A model generated the notes under the pieces. The model searched no databases. It was not told the DNA's origin and worked only from the letters and a program-made list of their open reading frames with translations. From Prochlorococcus marinus subsp. marinus str. CCMP1375 (GTDB lineage: Bacteria > Cyanobacteriota > Cyanobacteriia > PCC-6307 > Cyanobiaceae): a stretch of 64,000 nt of DNA. Below, in pieces: positions 35,641 through 46,041 of the stretch (the stretch's first letter is position 1; each line of letters opens with the position of its first letter). The position numbers and the translations under genes are program-made. The stretch covers positions 124,001 to 188,000 of the forward strand of contig NC_005042.1 in the NCBI RefSeq assembly GCF_000007925.1, read 5' to 3'.

Positions 35641-36657
35641 TTGACTGGGAATTCCTCAAATGGTTACGGAGTGTCTTTGGTAGGCAGTGGCAGTGCTACT
35701 CCATCACAGATAGTTTCTAATGATCAGCTTGCTTTACGAGTTGATACTAATGATGAATGGGTGAAAACCAGAACAGGTATTCGCGAAAGAAGAATAATAG
35801 GAGCAGATGAATCTTTAACGGACCTTTGCGTTGCTGCAGCTAAAGCAGCTGTAGATATGGCTGGATGGGGTGTCGAAAGTATTGAAATGGTTTTGATTGC
35901 CACTTCTACACCAGATGATTTGTTTGGGATGGCACCAAAAGTTCAATCTAAATTAGGTGCTACTCGAGCAGTGGCTTTTGATCTTACAGCTGCTTGCAGT
36001 GGCTTTTTGTTTGGTTTGGTTAGTGCAGCACAATTTTTGCAGAATGGGTCTTTTAAGAGAGCCGTGGTGATAGGGGCTGATCAATTAAGTGGTTGGGTTG
36101 ATTGGGACGATAGAAGCAGTTGTGTCCTTTTTGGCGATGGAGCAGGCGCAATTGCTATAGAAGCTACGGCAGAAGAAGATGATTTAATTGGCTTCAAGAT
36201 GAAGTCAGATGGAAGTCGTGGAGATTGTTTGAATTTGGCTCAAAAGAGGAATTTTGTACCTTTGGTTGAGTCTTATCAAACTCAAAAAGGAGATTTTTCT
36301 CCAATTAAGATGAATGGCCAAGAGGTATACAAGTTTGCCGTAAGAGAAGTACCTTCTCTTCTGAAAGATGTTTTGCAAACTTATGGAATTGTTCCAGAAT
36401 CATTGGATTGGCTGCTTCTTCATCAAGCTAATCAAAGAATTTTGAATGCTGTGGCAGATCGTTTTTCAATTCCTCATCATAAAGTTTTGACTAATCTTGC
36501 AAATTATGGAAATACTTCAGCAGCAACTATTCCAATCATGCTTGATGAAGCTGTTCGTGATGGAAAGGTGCAATCTGGACATTTAATTGCTAGTAGTGGA
36601 TTTGGAGCTGGTTTGAGTTGGGGGGTTGCGTTGTTTAGATGGCACGGGCCGTTTTAG
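35641..36657 (+). CDS. fabH: Beta-ketoacyl-ACP synthase III
   Basis: FabH condenses acetyl-CoA with malonyl-ACP to start fatty acid synthesis. The catalytic triad is C119 (TAACSGF), H261 (LLHQANQRI) and N291 (NYGNTSAAT). The start is TTG at 35641, preceded by GAGGT about 14 bases upstream; no ATG is near the conserved VSLVGSGSATP. Length 338 is usual. It follows plsX and precedes fabD. Confidence 0.95.
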   Translation: MTGNSSNGYGVSLVGSGSATPSQIVSNDQLALRVDTNDEWVKTRTGIRERRIIGADESLTDLCVAAAKAAVDMAGWGVESIEMVLIATSTPDDLFGMAPKVQSKLGATRAVAFDLTAACSGFLFGLVSAAQFLQNGSFKRAVVIGADQLSGWVDWDDRSSCVLFGDGAGAIAIEATAEEDDLIGFKMKSDGSRGDCLNLAQKRNFVPLVESYQTQKGDFSPIKMNGQEVYKFAVREVPSLLKDVLQTYGIVPESLDWLLLHQANQRILNAVADRFSIPHHKVLTNLANYGNTSAATIPIMLDEAVRDGKVQSGHLIASSGFGAGLSWGVALFRWHGPF

Positions 36658-36669
36658 GCTTGTTCTTAT

Positions 36670-37581
36670 TTGGTTAAAAATGTCATGACAATTGCGTGGG
36701 CTTTTCCTGGACAAGGATCACAAAAATTGGGAATGGCTGATGAAGTGATTTCTCTTAAAGGGGCAATAGAGAGGTTTAAATCAGCATCCGAAATTTTAGG
36801 GAGGGATTTGTTAGCTATTTGTAGGGGCCAAAGTAATTGTAAGGATGAATTGGGAGACTTGAATGACACTCGGAATACTCAGCCAGCAATGTTTGTAATT
36901 GAGTCATTGTTGATAGATGATCTGAAAAGGCAGGGAAGGAAGGCTGATTTACTCGCTGGCCATAGCTTGGGGGAATTCGTTGCTCTTTATGCAGCAGAAG
37001 TGTTTGATGTACAAACTGGATTGGTTTTACTTAAAACTCGCTCTGAATTAATGTCAGCAGCGGGAGGGGGGGCTATGACTGCGGTTTTAGGTTTTGATAG
37101 GAAACAACTTGAAGATTTGGTTGGAAATACATCAGGAGTAGTAATCGCTAATGACAACAGTTCTGAGCAAGTTGTTCTATCTGGTACTCCAGATGCTGTG
37201 AATTCAGTTGCTGGACAATTAACTTGCAAAAGAATTGTTCCACTTAAAGTGTCGGGCGCTTTTCATTCTCCTTTTATGAAAGCAGCAGCAAATGATTTTG
37301 CATTGCAGTTGGATGATGTTTTATTTAGTGATGGAGTTGTACCCGTTCTTAGTAATGTTGACCCTTCTCCTGTTCAAGATGGAGACTTATTGAAAGAAAG
37401 ACTGAAGCGTCAAATGATAACAGGAGTTCGTTGGCGTGAGACCATGAAAACAATGGAGACTAAAGGAGTAAAAACATTTGTAGAAATAGGCCCTGGGAAA
37501 GTGCTTAGCGGTCTTGCCAAGCGATCAATGCAAGGGATTACTCTTAGTCAAGTATCTTCTGCAAATGATTTAGGACATTGA
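36670..37581 (+). CDS. fabD: Malonyl CoA-acyl carrier protein transacylase
   Basis: FabD moves malonyl from CoA to acyl carrier protein. The nucleophile serine is S99 in GHSLGE and the partner histidine is H199 in GAFHSPFM; FPGQGSQ near the start is typical. Start could be TTG at 36670 or ATG at 36685, five codons later, which directly precedes the conserved IAWAFPGQGSQ. Length 303 is usual. The next gene, plsC, starts within the last four bases. Confidence 0.95.
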   Translation: MVKNVMTIAWAFPGQGSQKLGMADEVISLKGAIERFKSASEILGRDLLAICRGQSNCKDELGDLNDTRNTQPAMFVIESLLIDDLKRQGRKADLLAGHSLGEFVALYAAEVFDVQTGLVLLKTRSELMSAAGGGAMTAVLGFDRKQLEDLVGNTSGVVIANDNSSEQVVLSGTPDAVNSVAGQLTCKRIVPLKVSGAFHSPFMKAAANDFALQLDDVLFSDGVVPVLSNVDPSPVQDGDLLKERLKRQMITGVRWRETMKTMETKGVKTFVEIGPGKVLSGLAKRSMQGITLSQVSSANDLGH

Positions 37582-38240
37582 ATTTAAAAGACGTAAGCAA
37601 GTCTATTTCTCCAAGACCTAGTTTTGTGTATAGGCTAGTGAGTTATTTTTTGGTATTTCCTATTTTTAGAATTTTATTTCGAGGGCGCACTTTAGGTAAT
37701 GAGAATGTTCCTAAACATGGACCGTTGGTTGTGGTTGCAAACCATGGCTCACATCTTGACCCACCTTTTTTAGGCCATGCATTAGGCAGACCTGTTGCAT
37801 TTATGGCAAAAGCCGAACTCTTTTATATACCTTTCCTTTCGTTTGTTATTCGAGCATGTGGAGCATATCCAGTTAGTAGAGGAGCAAGTGATCGAGAGGC
37901 TATTAGGACAGCAACGGCTAAATTGAGGGCAGGATGGGCAACGGGAGTATTTTTAGATGGTACCCGTCAAGAAGATGGGAGAGTAAATAAACCTATGGCT
38001 GGGGCTGCTTTATTGTCCGCTCGAACAGGCGCGGCAATTATTCCAGTTGCGGTAATTAATAGTCATAGAGCTCTTAGGAAGGGTTTGTTTTTACCTAGAT
38101 TGGTTGCCATACATTTACGTATAGGCAAGCCAATAATGCCTCCACAAAGTCGTAAGAGAATTGATTTAGATAAGACAACTTTTAAGCTTCAAGAAGCAAT
38201 CAATTCAATGCTTGATGAAGGACTGATGTCAGACAAATGA
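37578..38240 (+). CDS. plsC: 1-acyl-sn-glycerol-3-phosphate acyltransferase
   Basis: PlsC acylates lysophosphatidic acid to phosphatidic acid. The HX4D catalytic motif is H56-GSHL-D61 (NHGSHLDPPF) and the phosphate-binding FLDGTRQEDG corresponds to the FPEGTR motif, with D and R kept. One hydrophobic segment lies near residues 18-35. The start TTG overlaps the fabD stop, so translation is likely coupled. It completes the plsX-fabH-fabD-plsC series. Confidence 0.92.
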   Translation: MNLKDVSKSISPRPSFVYRLVSYFLVFPIFRILFRGRTLGNENVPKHGPLVVVANHGSHLDPPFLGHALGRPVAFMAKAELFYIPFLSFVIRACGAYPVSRGASDREAIRTATAKLRAGWATGVFLDGTRQEDGRVNKPMAGAALLSARTGAAIIPVAVINSHRALRKGLFLPRLVAIHLRIGKPIMPPQSRKRIDLDKTTFKLQEAINSMLDEGLMSDK

Positions 38241-38247
38241 AATAACT

Positions 38248-38832
38248 TTATTCACCTAATTGATTTTTGATAATTTTTGGCATTAGTTCCTTGAAATCTT
38301 TCCCTGTTGCCACCCATGCAATAGCACGAATGATATCAATATTCTTTTTTCTTTGACTTTCGTGCTGACAGAACGCTGTGCAAGGAATAGATAAACTGGT
38401 AAGCCTTATTCCTCTACTTCCTGTGATAATTTCTCCAACTATCTTTGCTCTATTAATATGATATTCGCTAGTTATTAATAAAATATGATTTATATTTTCA
38501 TCTGCAAGATCATCTACTATCGATGTGAAGTTTGTAAGAGTATCTTTTGCTCTGTAATCTCTCTTTACCAATGCAGTTGATATACCTTCTTTTTGGATTA
38601 GCCAATCCGAATACTCTGGATTACTTCCTCCACTAATTAATAATGGCATTTTTAATTCTTTGGCAAACTTTATTCCTATTATTTCCCGATCAACTTCTCC
38701 TCCTAAAACAAGTATTAATTGAGGTGAATTATTGCTCAGCCTTGATTTTAAGAAAGGAACTAATGGTTTCATTATAATGATTAATGTCAAAAAACCTAAT
38801 ATTATTAGTGGGATTTTTCTTATTAACTTCAT
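38248..38832 (-). CDS. YdcF/DUF218 family protein
   Basis: The protein has 194 residues, with one N-terminal membrane segment (about 8-28) and then a DUF218 domain. Typical segments are LILVLGGEVDREIIG, LLISGGSNPEYSDWL and ILLITSEYHINRAKIV, where GG and the SxxHxxR pattern mark the active cleft. The family is linked to nucleotide-cofactor binding and vancomycin-sensitivity phenotypes, but the substrate is unknown. It lies 5 bp downstream of tsaB and may be cotranscribed. Confidence 0.82.
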   Translation of the reverse strand: MKLIRKIPLIILGFLTLIIIMKPLVPFLKSRLSNNSPQLILVLGGEVDREIIGIKFAKELKMPLLISGGSNPEYSDWLIQKEGISTALVKRDYRAKDTLTNFTSIVDDLADENINHILLITSEYHINRAKIVGEIITGSRGIRLTSLSIPCTAFCQHESQRKKNIDIIRAIAWVATGKDFKELMPKIIKNQLGE

Positions 38833-38837
38833 TTAAT

Positions 38838-39509
38838 TCATTCCACGGGAGAAGTAGGGTAAATAGGAAGAATTTCTTCCCAGTTACTTTTAATATTATT
38901 TTTGTATGAATCTAGACTTATTCGTAAGAGAGTTTTAATATCTATTTGAACATTTTCACTAGCATTAATTGCTGGAGTCACTTCCATTTCTTTAGATAAA
39001 AGATAGGGTGACTTCAACTCTTTAATCTTAATATTATTTATATTTTCATCAGATTTAATTACCTCATATTTGCCTGCTACTGTTCCTCTCCTTTTTAGAG
39101 GTTGTGTAATCCAAAATGATTTTTTAGTATCTTCCTTTATGTGGGTTTCTAGGGCAAGTCTATAGGCCATTAATTCAAAGCTGCTAATACCATCAATGGA
39201 ACAATTTAATTGCTGAGCAATAGTCCTGGCTAAAACTATTGTGACTCTTGTGCTAGTAAAACTTCCAGGGCCTGTGGCTACAGCTAGTCGTTCTATTTGA
39301 TACCAATAATTAATGGGTAGTATTGTTTCTATGCAATTAAATAACTCCTTCGAAAGACCTCTGCCAACATCAAATATCGAACTGTTAAAAATTGGTTTTT
39401 CATTATTTAGCTCTATTAGACCAATTCCAAGCTTTTCTGTGGTGCTATGGAATGCTAAAAGAAACTTTTCATCTTTGCTAAATGTTTTTGATTGGCCAAT
39501 TATCTTCAT
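38838..39509 (-). CDS. tsaB: tRNA threonylcarbamoyladenosine biosynthesis protein TsaB
   Basis: TsaB pairs with TsaD in making t6A37 of ANN-decoding tRNAs. The 223-residue protein has the ASKHA-type segments FLLAFHSTTEKLGIGLIEL near the N-terminus and LAVATGPGSFTSTRVTIVLARTIAQQL in the translation, of which VATGPGSFTSTRVT is diagnostic. The DTS of typical TsaB near the start is replaced by HSTT. The C-terminal part is divergent. It overlaps the ycf34 end by 4 bp. Confidence 0.88.
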   Translation of the reverse strand: MKIIGQSKTFSKDEKFLLAFHSTTEKLGIGLIELNNEKPIFNSSIFDVGRGLSKELFNCIETILPINYWYQIERLAVATGPGSFTSTRVTIVLARTIAQQLNCSIDGISSFELMAYRLALETHIKEDTKKSFWITQPLKRRGTVAGKYEVIKSDENINNIKIKELKSPYLLSKEMEVTPAINASENVQIDIKTLLRISLDSYKNNIKSNWEEILPIYPTSPVE

Positions 39510-39757
39510 TTAGGTAAAGCTTCATTTGGACATATCCTTAGCCATCGTCCATCATCCCTAGAAAAACTCTTACAAGCTTGAACATCCCATTCAATTTCTG
39601 TGCTTCTTTGCTCTAGATCTATCAGACTGATATGGATTACTGGGTCTTGTGGTTCAAAATCAGGTTTTAAGTTCAAATGTTTGACTCCATGTTGCTTCTC
39701 TACCGCGTGATAGGCCTTGCAGCGATCGACCCATTGACAGTTAACACATATGCACAT
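39506..39757 (-). CDS. ycf34: Ycf34 family protein
   Basis: The 83-residue protein begins MCICVNCQWVDRCKAYH, with four cysteines at 2, 4, 7 and 13, and the end RWLRICPNEALP is typical. Ycf34 of Synechocystis has been reported as an iron-sulfur protein that affects photosynthetic electron transport. Start ATG is at 39757, and its first 8 bp overlap the divergent nucleotidyltransferase start region. tsaB follows with a 4-bp overlap. Confidence 0.9.
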   Translation of the reverse strand: MCICVNCQWVDRCKAYHAVEKQHGVKHLNLKPDFEPQDPVIHISLIDLEQRSTEIEWDVQACKSFSRDDGRWLRICPNEALPK

Positions 39758-40997
39758 TTCTTTCTCCTCTGAAGATCAAAATAGTATCAAGGGTAATGGA
39801 TCATTTTTGGCCAAGGAGCTTTTGGGAAGCCTCCAGCCTGAGATATGGCCTTTTCTATTGGAAGATCTTCCAATAGGAACGGTTTTAGTGGGTGGGGCAA
39901 TAAGAGATAGATTGCTCAATAATTATAATTCTATTCCAGATCTTGATTTTGTTGTACCAAAACATGCTTTTCAGATTAGTAAAGATTTAGCAAAAAGATA
40001 TGGAGGTACCGCAGTTCATCTTGATCAGCACAGAGATATTGCTAGATATGTCATTAATGATTGGAAGATTGATATCGCAAGTCAGATTGGTAAGGATTTA
40101 AATGACGATTTACTGAGAAGGGATTTTACAATTAATGCGATTGCCTTAAATATTTTTCCTACTCCTGCATTCATTGACCCTGCAGGTGGTCTTGATGATT
40201 TGCATAACAAAAAACTTGTCGCAATTTCAGAACAGAATTTCATTGACGACCCCTTAAGAATCCTTCGTGGATTAAGACTAGTGTCTGAGTTGAACCTGAA
40301 ATTAGAATCTCAGACAGAATCGTTACTTAAAAAAAATGCAGGTTTATTAAATAGAGTTGCATCAGAAAGAATAAAAGTCGAGTTAGAAAGATTAGTTCAA
40401 GGCCCTTGGGCTAATGATGTAATTCCTTTGGTTATAAAAATGGGATTACTGCGGCCTTGGTCTCTATCGAATAATGAAGAATATTTTCATTCTTTATCTT
40501 TAAAAAATGTTTCTTCTTTCACAGCCAAGGAATTAAAGATTGCCTTGCCCTTAGTTCGATTGTCAAATTTATTAAGTGTAGAAGGATTAGTAAAATTGGG
40601 TTTTAGCAAAAAAACAATAAAGTCGTGCAATCTTCTGAAAAATTGGCAGAAAAGAAATGATGGTTTGAGTTTTAGAGGTCTTAACGAAGTTGACCGCTTA
40701 CAGTTACATATTGACCTGGAAAACCATTTGCCTGCCTTAATTCTTATGCTTCAAACGATTGATCAGAAGATTTGGTTAGAGCGATGGAGGGATCTTTCTG
40801 ACCCTTTATTTCACCCTTCTTCACCAATTGATGGAAACACTTTGAAAGATACTTTTGATGCTCCTGAAGGCCCATGGATTGGTGCCTTAATTCATTTTTT
40901 AAGCAAGGAAAGAGCCTTTGGACGCTTGCGTAATCGTGAAGAAGCTTTTGAATTAGCTCGTTACTGGTGGGAACATAACAAACCTTTTTGTGATTAA
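39750..40997 (+). CDS. cca: CCA tRNA nucleotidyltransferase/poly(A) polymerase family protein
   Basis: The protein has 415 residues. The nucleotidyltransferase head has GTVLVGGAIRDRLLN and the metal-binding PDLDFVV, followed by the RRDFTINAIALNI motif and the RNA-binding neck EQNFIDDPLRILRGLRLVSEL, all typical for class II CCA-adding enzymes. The ATG at 39750 overlaps the divergent ycf34 gene by 8 bp. The first 25 residues are not conserved, so translation could start at a TTG downstream instead. Whether it adds CCA or only A is not shown by the sequence. Confidence 0.9.
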   Translation: MHISFSSEDQNSIKGNGSFLAKELLGSLQPEIWPFLLEDLPIGTVLVGGAIRDRLLNNYNSIPDLDFVVPKHAFQISKDLAKRYGGTAVHLDQHRDIARYVINDWKIDIASQIGKDLNDDLLRRDFTINAIALNIFPTPAFIDPAGGLDDLHNKKLVAISEQNFIDDPLRILRGLRLVSELNLKLESQTESLLKKNAGLLNRVASERIKVELERLVQGPWANDVIPLVIKMGLLRPWSLSNNEEYFHSLSLKNVSSFTAKELKIALPLVRLSNLLSVEGLVKLGFSKKTIKSCNLLKNWQKRNDGLSFRGLNEVDRLQLHIDLENHLPALILMLQTIDQKIWLERWRDLSDPLFHPSSPIDGNTLKDTFDAPEGPWIGALIHFLSKERAFGRLRNREEAFELARYWWEHNKPFCD

Positions 40998-41059
40998 CTA
41001 CACATAAGGAAGTTAGTTTTCTCCTTGATGCGGTTTATTCCACCTAGCCCTTTTGTTTC

Positions 41060-41494
41060 ATGAGTGTTCGTCTTTACATCGGTAATTTGCCGCAAAATTT
41101 AAAAATTAAGGAGTTAGAAGCGCTCTTTGCAAGCATTGGTAAAGGAATTCGCTTTAAGGCGGTTTTCGATAGAGATACTAAGGCATGTCGGGGATTTGGA
41201 TTTGCCAATATTAACGATGAGAAGATGGCCGAAGAAGTTATTGAAAAGCTCAATGGATATGATTTTAACGGCACTAATTTGAGGGTTGAGCGCTCAGAAC
41301 GCAAAGAATCTAATTCAACTTCTGGACGACGCAACAATGGCCCTGGAAGCAACAAAGGGAAGCCTGTAAGTCGTAAAGATGTTAAGAAAGTTGTTCATAG
41401 TGATGCTCCTAGTAAAGAAGCACCAGATCCTCGTTGGGCCGGAGAATTTTCAAAATTAAAGGAACTTCTTGCTAATCAGAAAACAGCTGTCTGA
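41060..41494 (+). CDS. RNA-binding protein with RRM domain
   Basis: The protein has 144 residues. One RRM covers about 1-80, with RNP2 LYIGNL and RNP1 RGFGFANI. A basic Ser/Asn/Gly-rich linker follows (SGRRNNGPGSNKGKPVSRKD) and a short conserved tail (PDPRWAGEFSKLKELL). Cyanobacterial RRM proteins of this kind bind mRNA and are often cold-regulated or help target mRNAs to thylakoids. It lies between cca and the convergent crtB. The hairpin AATGAG/CTCATT at 41521-41534 overlaps the crtB stop and may weakly end this transcript. Confidence 0.93.
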   Translation: MSVRLYIGNLPQNLKIKELEALFASIGKGIRFKAVFDRDTKACRGFGFANINDEKMAEEVIEKLNGYDFNGTNLRVERSERKESNSTSGRRNNGPGSNKGKPVSRKDVKKVVHSDAPSKEAPDPRWAGEFSKLKELLANQKTAV

Positions 41495-41529
41495 GAATAT
41501 AGCTTTAGTTTAATTTAAATAATGAGCAC

Positions 41530-42441
41530 TCATTTTGTTTGAGCTATTAGATAACTAATTGGCAGTTCCAACATTTTCACGAATTTGTTTACATAAGCTC
41601 TGTTATTGAAAACGTCATAGTCAAGTCTTTCTATTGAATTAAGAATTCCTCTGTATAGCCTTAAAGATGTCCATACTGGCCATCTCGCGTCTGCAGAAAG
41701 CCATTTCACTCCTTCTTCAGAGATGTCAAACCAATCTCTAGCTCGTTTCAATTGAAATGCCATCAGTTCTTTCCATTGAGGATTGATTTCTCCTTGCATT
41801 AGATCTTCTTCAGAGTATCCAAATTTCTTTAAGTCTTCTTGAGGCAAATAAATACGACCTCTTGTTCGATCTTCGCCGACGTCTCTAAGAATATTCGTGA
41901 GTTGATTAGCAATTCCAAGAGCAACTGCTGCTTGAGAAGGATCTGGTTGCTCACTCCAAGGAGCATTAGTGTACGCAGGATCTATGCCCATAACATTTTG
42001 AGTCATTAGGCCTACTGTTCCAGCAACCCTATAGCAATAGAGCTTTAGTTCTTCAAATGTTGAATACCTAGTTTTCTCCAAATCCATTCTTTGACCTTCA
42101 ATCATGTCTAAATATGGTTGAATTGATTGTGGGAAATTTTCAATAGTGTCAGCCATTACTCCATCTAATTCATCTTGTACATTTCCTTTGAAAATTCCCC
42201 TGGTACGTAATTCCCATTGATCCAATCGATCAGCTAATTCTGTTTTCGAACATTGTTGTGCTTCTTTGCTATCCATAAGCTCATCAGTTCTCCTACACCA
42301 AACGTATATTGCCCAAATGGCTTTTCGTTTATGAGGAGGAAGTAGAAGGGTTCCTAAATAAAATGTTTTTGCCCATTGTGCGGTTTCCTTTCTACATATT
42401 TCATAGGCACCATCAAGATTTACTGAATTTTCAATATTCAT
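41530..42441 (-). CDS. crtB: 15-cis-phytoene synthase
   Basis: CrtB joins two geranylgeranyl diphosphates to phytoene, the entry to carotenoids. The two aspartate-rich magnesium sites are DELMD at 53-57 and DVGED at 187-191, the latter within DVGEDRTRGRIYLPQED. The motif GTVGLMTQNVMG is also typical. Length 303 is normal. It starts 38 bp downstream of the phytoene desaturase gene on the same strand, so the two consecutive enzymes are probably one operon. Confidence 0.96.
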   Translation of the reverse strand: MNIENSVNLDGAYEICRKETAQWAKTFYLGTLLLPPHKRKAIWAIYVWCRRTDELMDSKEAQQCSKTELADRLDQWELRTRGIFKGNVQDELDGVMADTIENFPQSIQPYLDMIEGQRMDLEKTRYSTFEELKLYCYRVAGTVGLMTQNVMGIDPAYTNAPWSEQPDPSQAAVALGIANQLTNILRDVGEDRTRGRIYLPQEDLKKFGYSEEDLMQGEINPQWKELMAFQLKRARDWFDISEEGVKWLSADARWPVWTSLRLYRGILNSIERLDYDVFNNRAYVNKFVKMLELPISYLIAQTK

Positions 42442-42479
42442 TACGGTGATTCTTAGGACTCAAGGTTGATTGCTCAGAT

Positions 42480-43895
<1,416 letters not shown>

Positions 43896-43990
43896 TTAAT
43901 AGATTGAATGCAACTTTAATGAGAAAAGGGGCCTAAAATTTCTAAATATTCAATTATTTATTTTGAATTTCTTCTTTTCAGCATTTTTTC

Positions 43991-44338
43991 ATGACAGATC
44001 CCCTCTTAAAATGCACTACAAGGCACATACGCATTTTTACTGCCATTACTCAAAACAATAATTTGATTGAGGATAGCGATCATTTAACAATGGATTTAGA
44101 CCCTGACAACGAGTTTCTTTGGGAAAACCAAGCTATAGAGAAAGTACAGAATCGATTTTCTGAATTAGTTGAATCGCAAGTTGGTCAAGAATTGAGTGAT
44201 TACGTATTAAGAAAAATTGGTTCAGACCTTGAATCTTATATTCGGCAGATGCTGCAAGCAGGTGAAGTGAGTTATAACCCTGATTCCCGAGTTCTTAATT
44301 ATTCAATGGGACTTCCTAGAACACCCGAATTATTGTGA
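43991..44338 (+). CDS. ndhM: NAD(P)H-quinone oxidoreductase subunit M
   Basis: NdhM is an oxygenic-phototroph subunit of the peripheral arm of complex I. The 115-residue protein has the family segments [27 protein letters not shown] and [20 protein letters not shown]. No membrane segment is expected or seen. The next gene starts within its last four bases. Confidence 0.94.
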   Translation: MTDPLLKCTTRHIRIFTAITQNNNLIEDSDHLTMDLDPDNEFLWENQAIEKVQNRFSELVESQVGQELSDYVLRKIGSDLESYIRQMLQAGEVSYNPDSRVLNYSMGLPRTPELL

Positions 44339-44976
44339 CAAGACCACCATTTAGATCTTCAAGAAGGTCTTCATCATCTAATCCTAGAAGAGATGATGAT
44401 GTTAGATACGGCCGCAATACAGGCCGCTCAAATAGAAGTTCATTTGGCAATTTAACTGCATCCCAGAGTGGTTCGTTAGGTCAGGAAAACATCACTATGA
44501 ATACAGGAACTATTGCAATTCTCGCTGGAGTTCTAGTGCTGGGCGTAGGAATAGGTAGTGCAATCACTAGCACTACTCAAGGTGGGGAGGGGAATATTGC
44601 TAGTCAACAACAATTAGATATGGCAGTTCCAGATCCTGAATTTTGTAGGCAATGGGGAGCTAGTGCTTTTGTTATTGATATTGAAATGTATACAACCCTC
44701 AATCCTTCTACTAGCTTTGTGACTCAACCAGCATTGCAGCCTGGATGTGTAATACGTAGAGAGAATTGGTCTCTTTTGCAAAAGCAAGGTGCAATTACAA
44801 ATGAAGATGTTAGAGAATGTAAGCAGCGTATGAATACTTTTGCTTATATAGGATCAATTCGTGATAATCCAATTGTTCGATGTGTTTATCAGGCGGATGT
44901 TAAGGATAATAAATTTATTATTAAGGGTGTAGAAGATGAAGGTATTCGAGTGAATCAGGAGGCTATTCAGTTCTAA
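44335..44976 (+). CDS. DUF3172 family protein with one membrane helix
   Basis: The protein has 213 residues. The first 50 are rich in Arg, Ser and Asn ([18 protein letters not shown]), then comes one membrane helix at about 58-78 ([20 protein letters not shown]) and a soluble domain with four cysteines (C in [24 protein letters not shown] and IVRCVYQ). This matches DUF3172, a cyanobacterial family of unknown role. GTG start at 44335 overlaps ndhM by 4 bp, so coupling to the NDH subunit is worth noting. Confidence 0.82.
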   Translation: MTRPPFRSSRRSSSSNPRRDDDVRYGRNTGRSNRSSFGNLTASQSGSLGQENITMNTGTIAILAGVLVLGVGIGSAITSTTQGGEGNIASQQQLDMAVPDPEFCRQWGASAFVIDIEMYTTLNPSTSFVTQPALQPGCVIRRENWSLLQKQGAITNEDVRECKQRMNTFAYIGSIRDNPIVRCVYQADVKDNKFIIKGVEDEGIRVNQEAIQF

Positions 44977-44989
44977 GATTAAGTTAACT

Positions 44990-45943
44990 TTACTCTTTTA
45001 GTTTTCTACGGATAGGACTATCATCACTAGCAAAAATAGGTAGAATTTCTTTTGTAAAAGCCTCTGCGGCTCTAGATGTATAACGATTAGGATTGCTTAT
45101 TAACTTAAGCTCTCTTTTTACTTCTAAATCTGCTACAAGTGGTTTGTGAACGGTTCCAGCCAGAAGCTCTCTTTCAATAGATACTACAGGCAGGAAAGCT
45201 GCGCCTAGGCCTGATTGCACAGCATTTTTAATTGCCTCTAAAGAATTTAATTCCATTTCTATACGTAGACGTTGTACATCTAATCCAGAATCTTTAAGTA
45301 ATTGATCTACTACTTTTCTTGTTGTTGATTGTGAATCAAGTGTGACAAATCCCAGGCGATATAAATCTTCCTTCGTTAACTCTTTCATTCTTGCTAAAGG
45401 ATGCTTTTGTGAAAGAATCAAAGCCAATTGATCAGTTGCATAAGGAATGATGTGCAGTAATTCATTGAGTTCGTTAGGTAATTGACCTCCGATAATTGCG
45501 AGATCAATTTGCCCATTGGCAACGCTCCAGCCAGTTCGCCTAGTGCTATGTACTTGCAGTTGCACCGAGACTTCAGGAAATTTTTGGCGGAATAATCCGA
45601 TCATCCTAGGCATTAAATATGTGCCGGTTGTTTGACTGGCACCAATAATTAAAGAGCCACCCTTCAGATTGTGTAAATCTTCAATAGCTCCACAAGCTTC
45701 ATCGCATTGAGTCAGAATCCTTTCGCAGTATTTAAGTAATAATTTTCCAGCTTCGGTTAGTTGAGCTTTTCTTCCTCCTCTGTCAAAGATTGCTATTTCT
45801 AATTGCTTTTCCAAGTTTTGAATTTGAAGGCTTACAGCTGGTTGAGTCACATAAAGACTTTCCGCAGCCTTCTTGAAGCTACCCTCATGGACAATTGCCT
45901 TGAGGATGCGAAGTTGATCTAGAGTGAAAGGCAGTTCGGCCAT
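44990..45943 (-). CDS. rbcR: LysR-family regulator, RbcR/Ycf30-like
   Basis: The winged helix-turn-helix is at the N-terminus ([20 protein letters not shown], then [19 protein letters not shown]). The effector domain begins near 95 with [20 protein letters not shown]. This pattern fits the RbcR/CcmR-type regulators that control Calvin cycle or carbon-concentration genes in response to metabolites. The ATG at 45943 ([10 protein letters not shown]) fits the family; the frame is open to 45976 and would add 11 residues with three alternative ATG codons. It is divergent from the Z-ISO gene, which it could regulate. Confidence 0.85.
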   Translation of the reverse strand: MAELPFTLDQLRILKAIVHEGSFKKAAESLYVTQPAVSLQIQNLEKQLEIAIFDRGGRKAQLTEAGKLLLKYCERILTQCDEACGAIEDLHNLKGGSLIIGASQTTGTYLMPRMIGLFRQKFPEVSVQLQVHSTRRTGWSVANGQIDLAIIGGQLPNELNELLHIIPYATDQLALILSQKHPLARMKELTKEDLYRLGFVTLDSQSTTRKVVDQLLKDSGLDVQRLRIEMELNSLEAIKNAVQSGLGAAFLPVVSIERELLAGTVHKPLVADLEVKRELKLISNPNRYTSRAAEAFTKEILPIFASDDSPIRRKLKE

Positions 45944-46041
45944 AGCGGCTGCCAAATGGGCAGCAAACATGCACACTTAAATTACTTGTAACTCTAAGTC
46001 CCTCTGAATCGAAAAATTGTTAGAGAAAAGTTCTGCCACAA

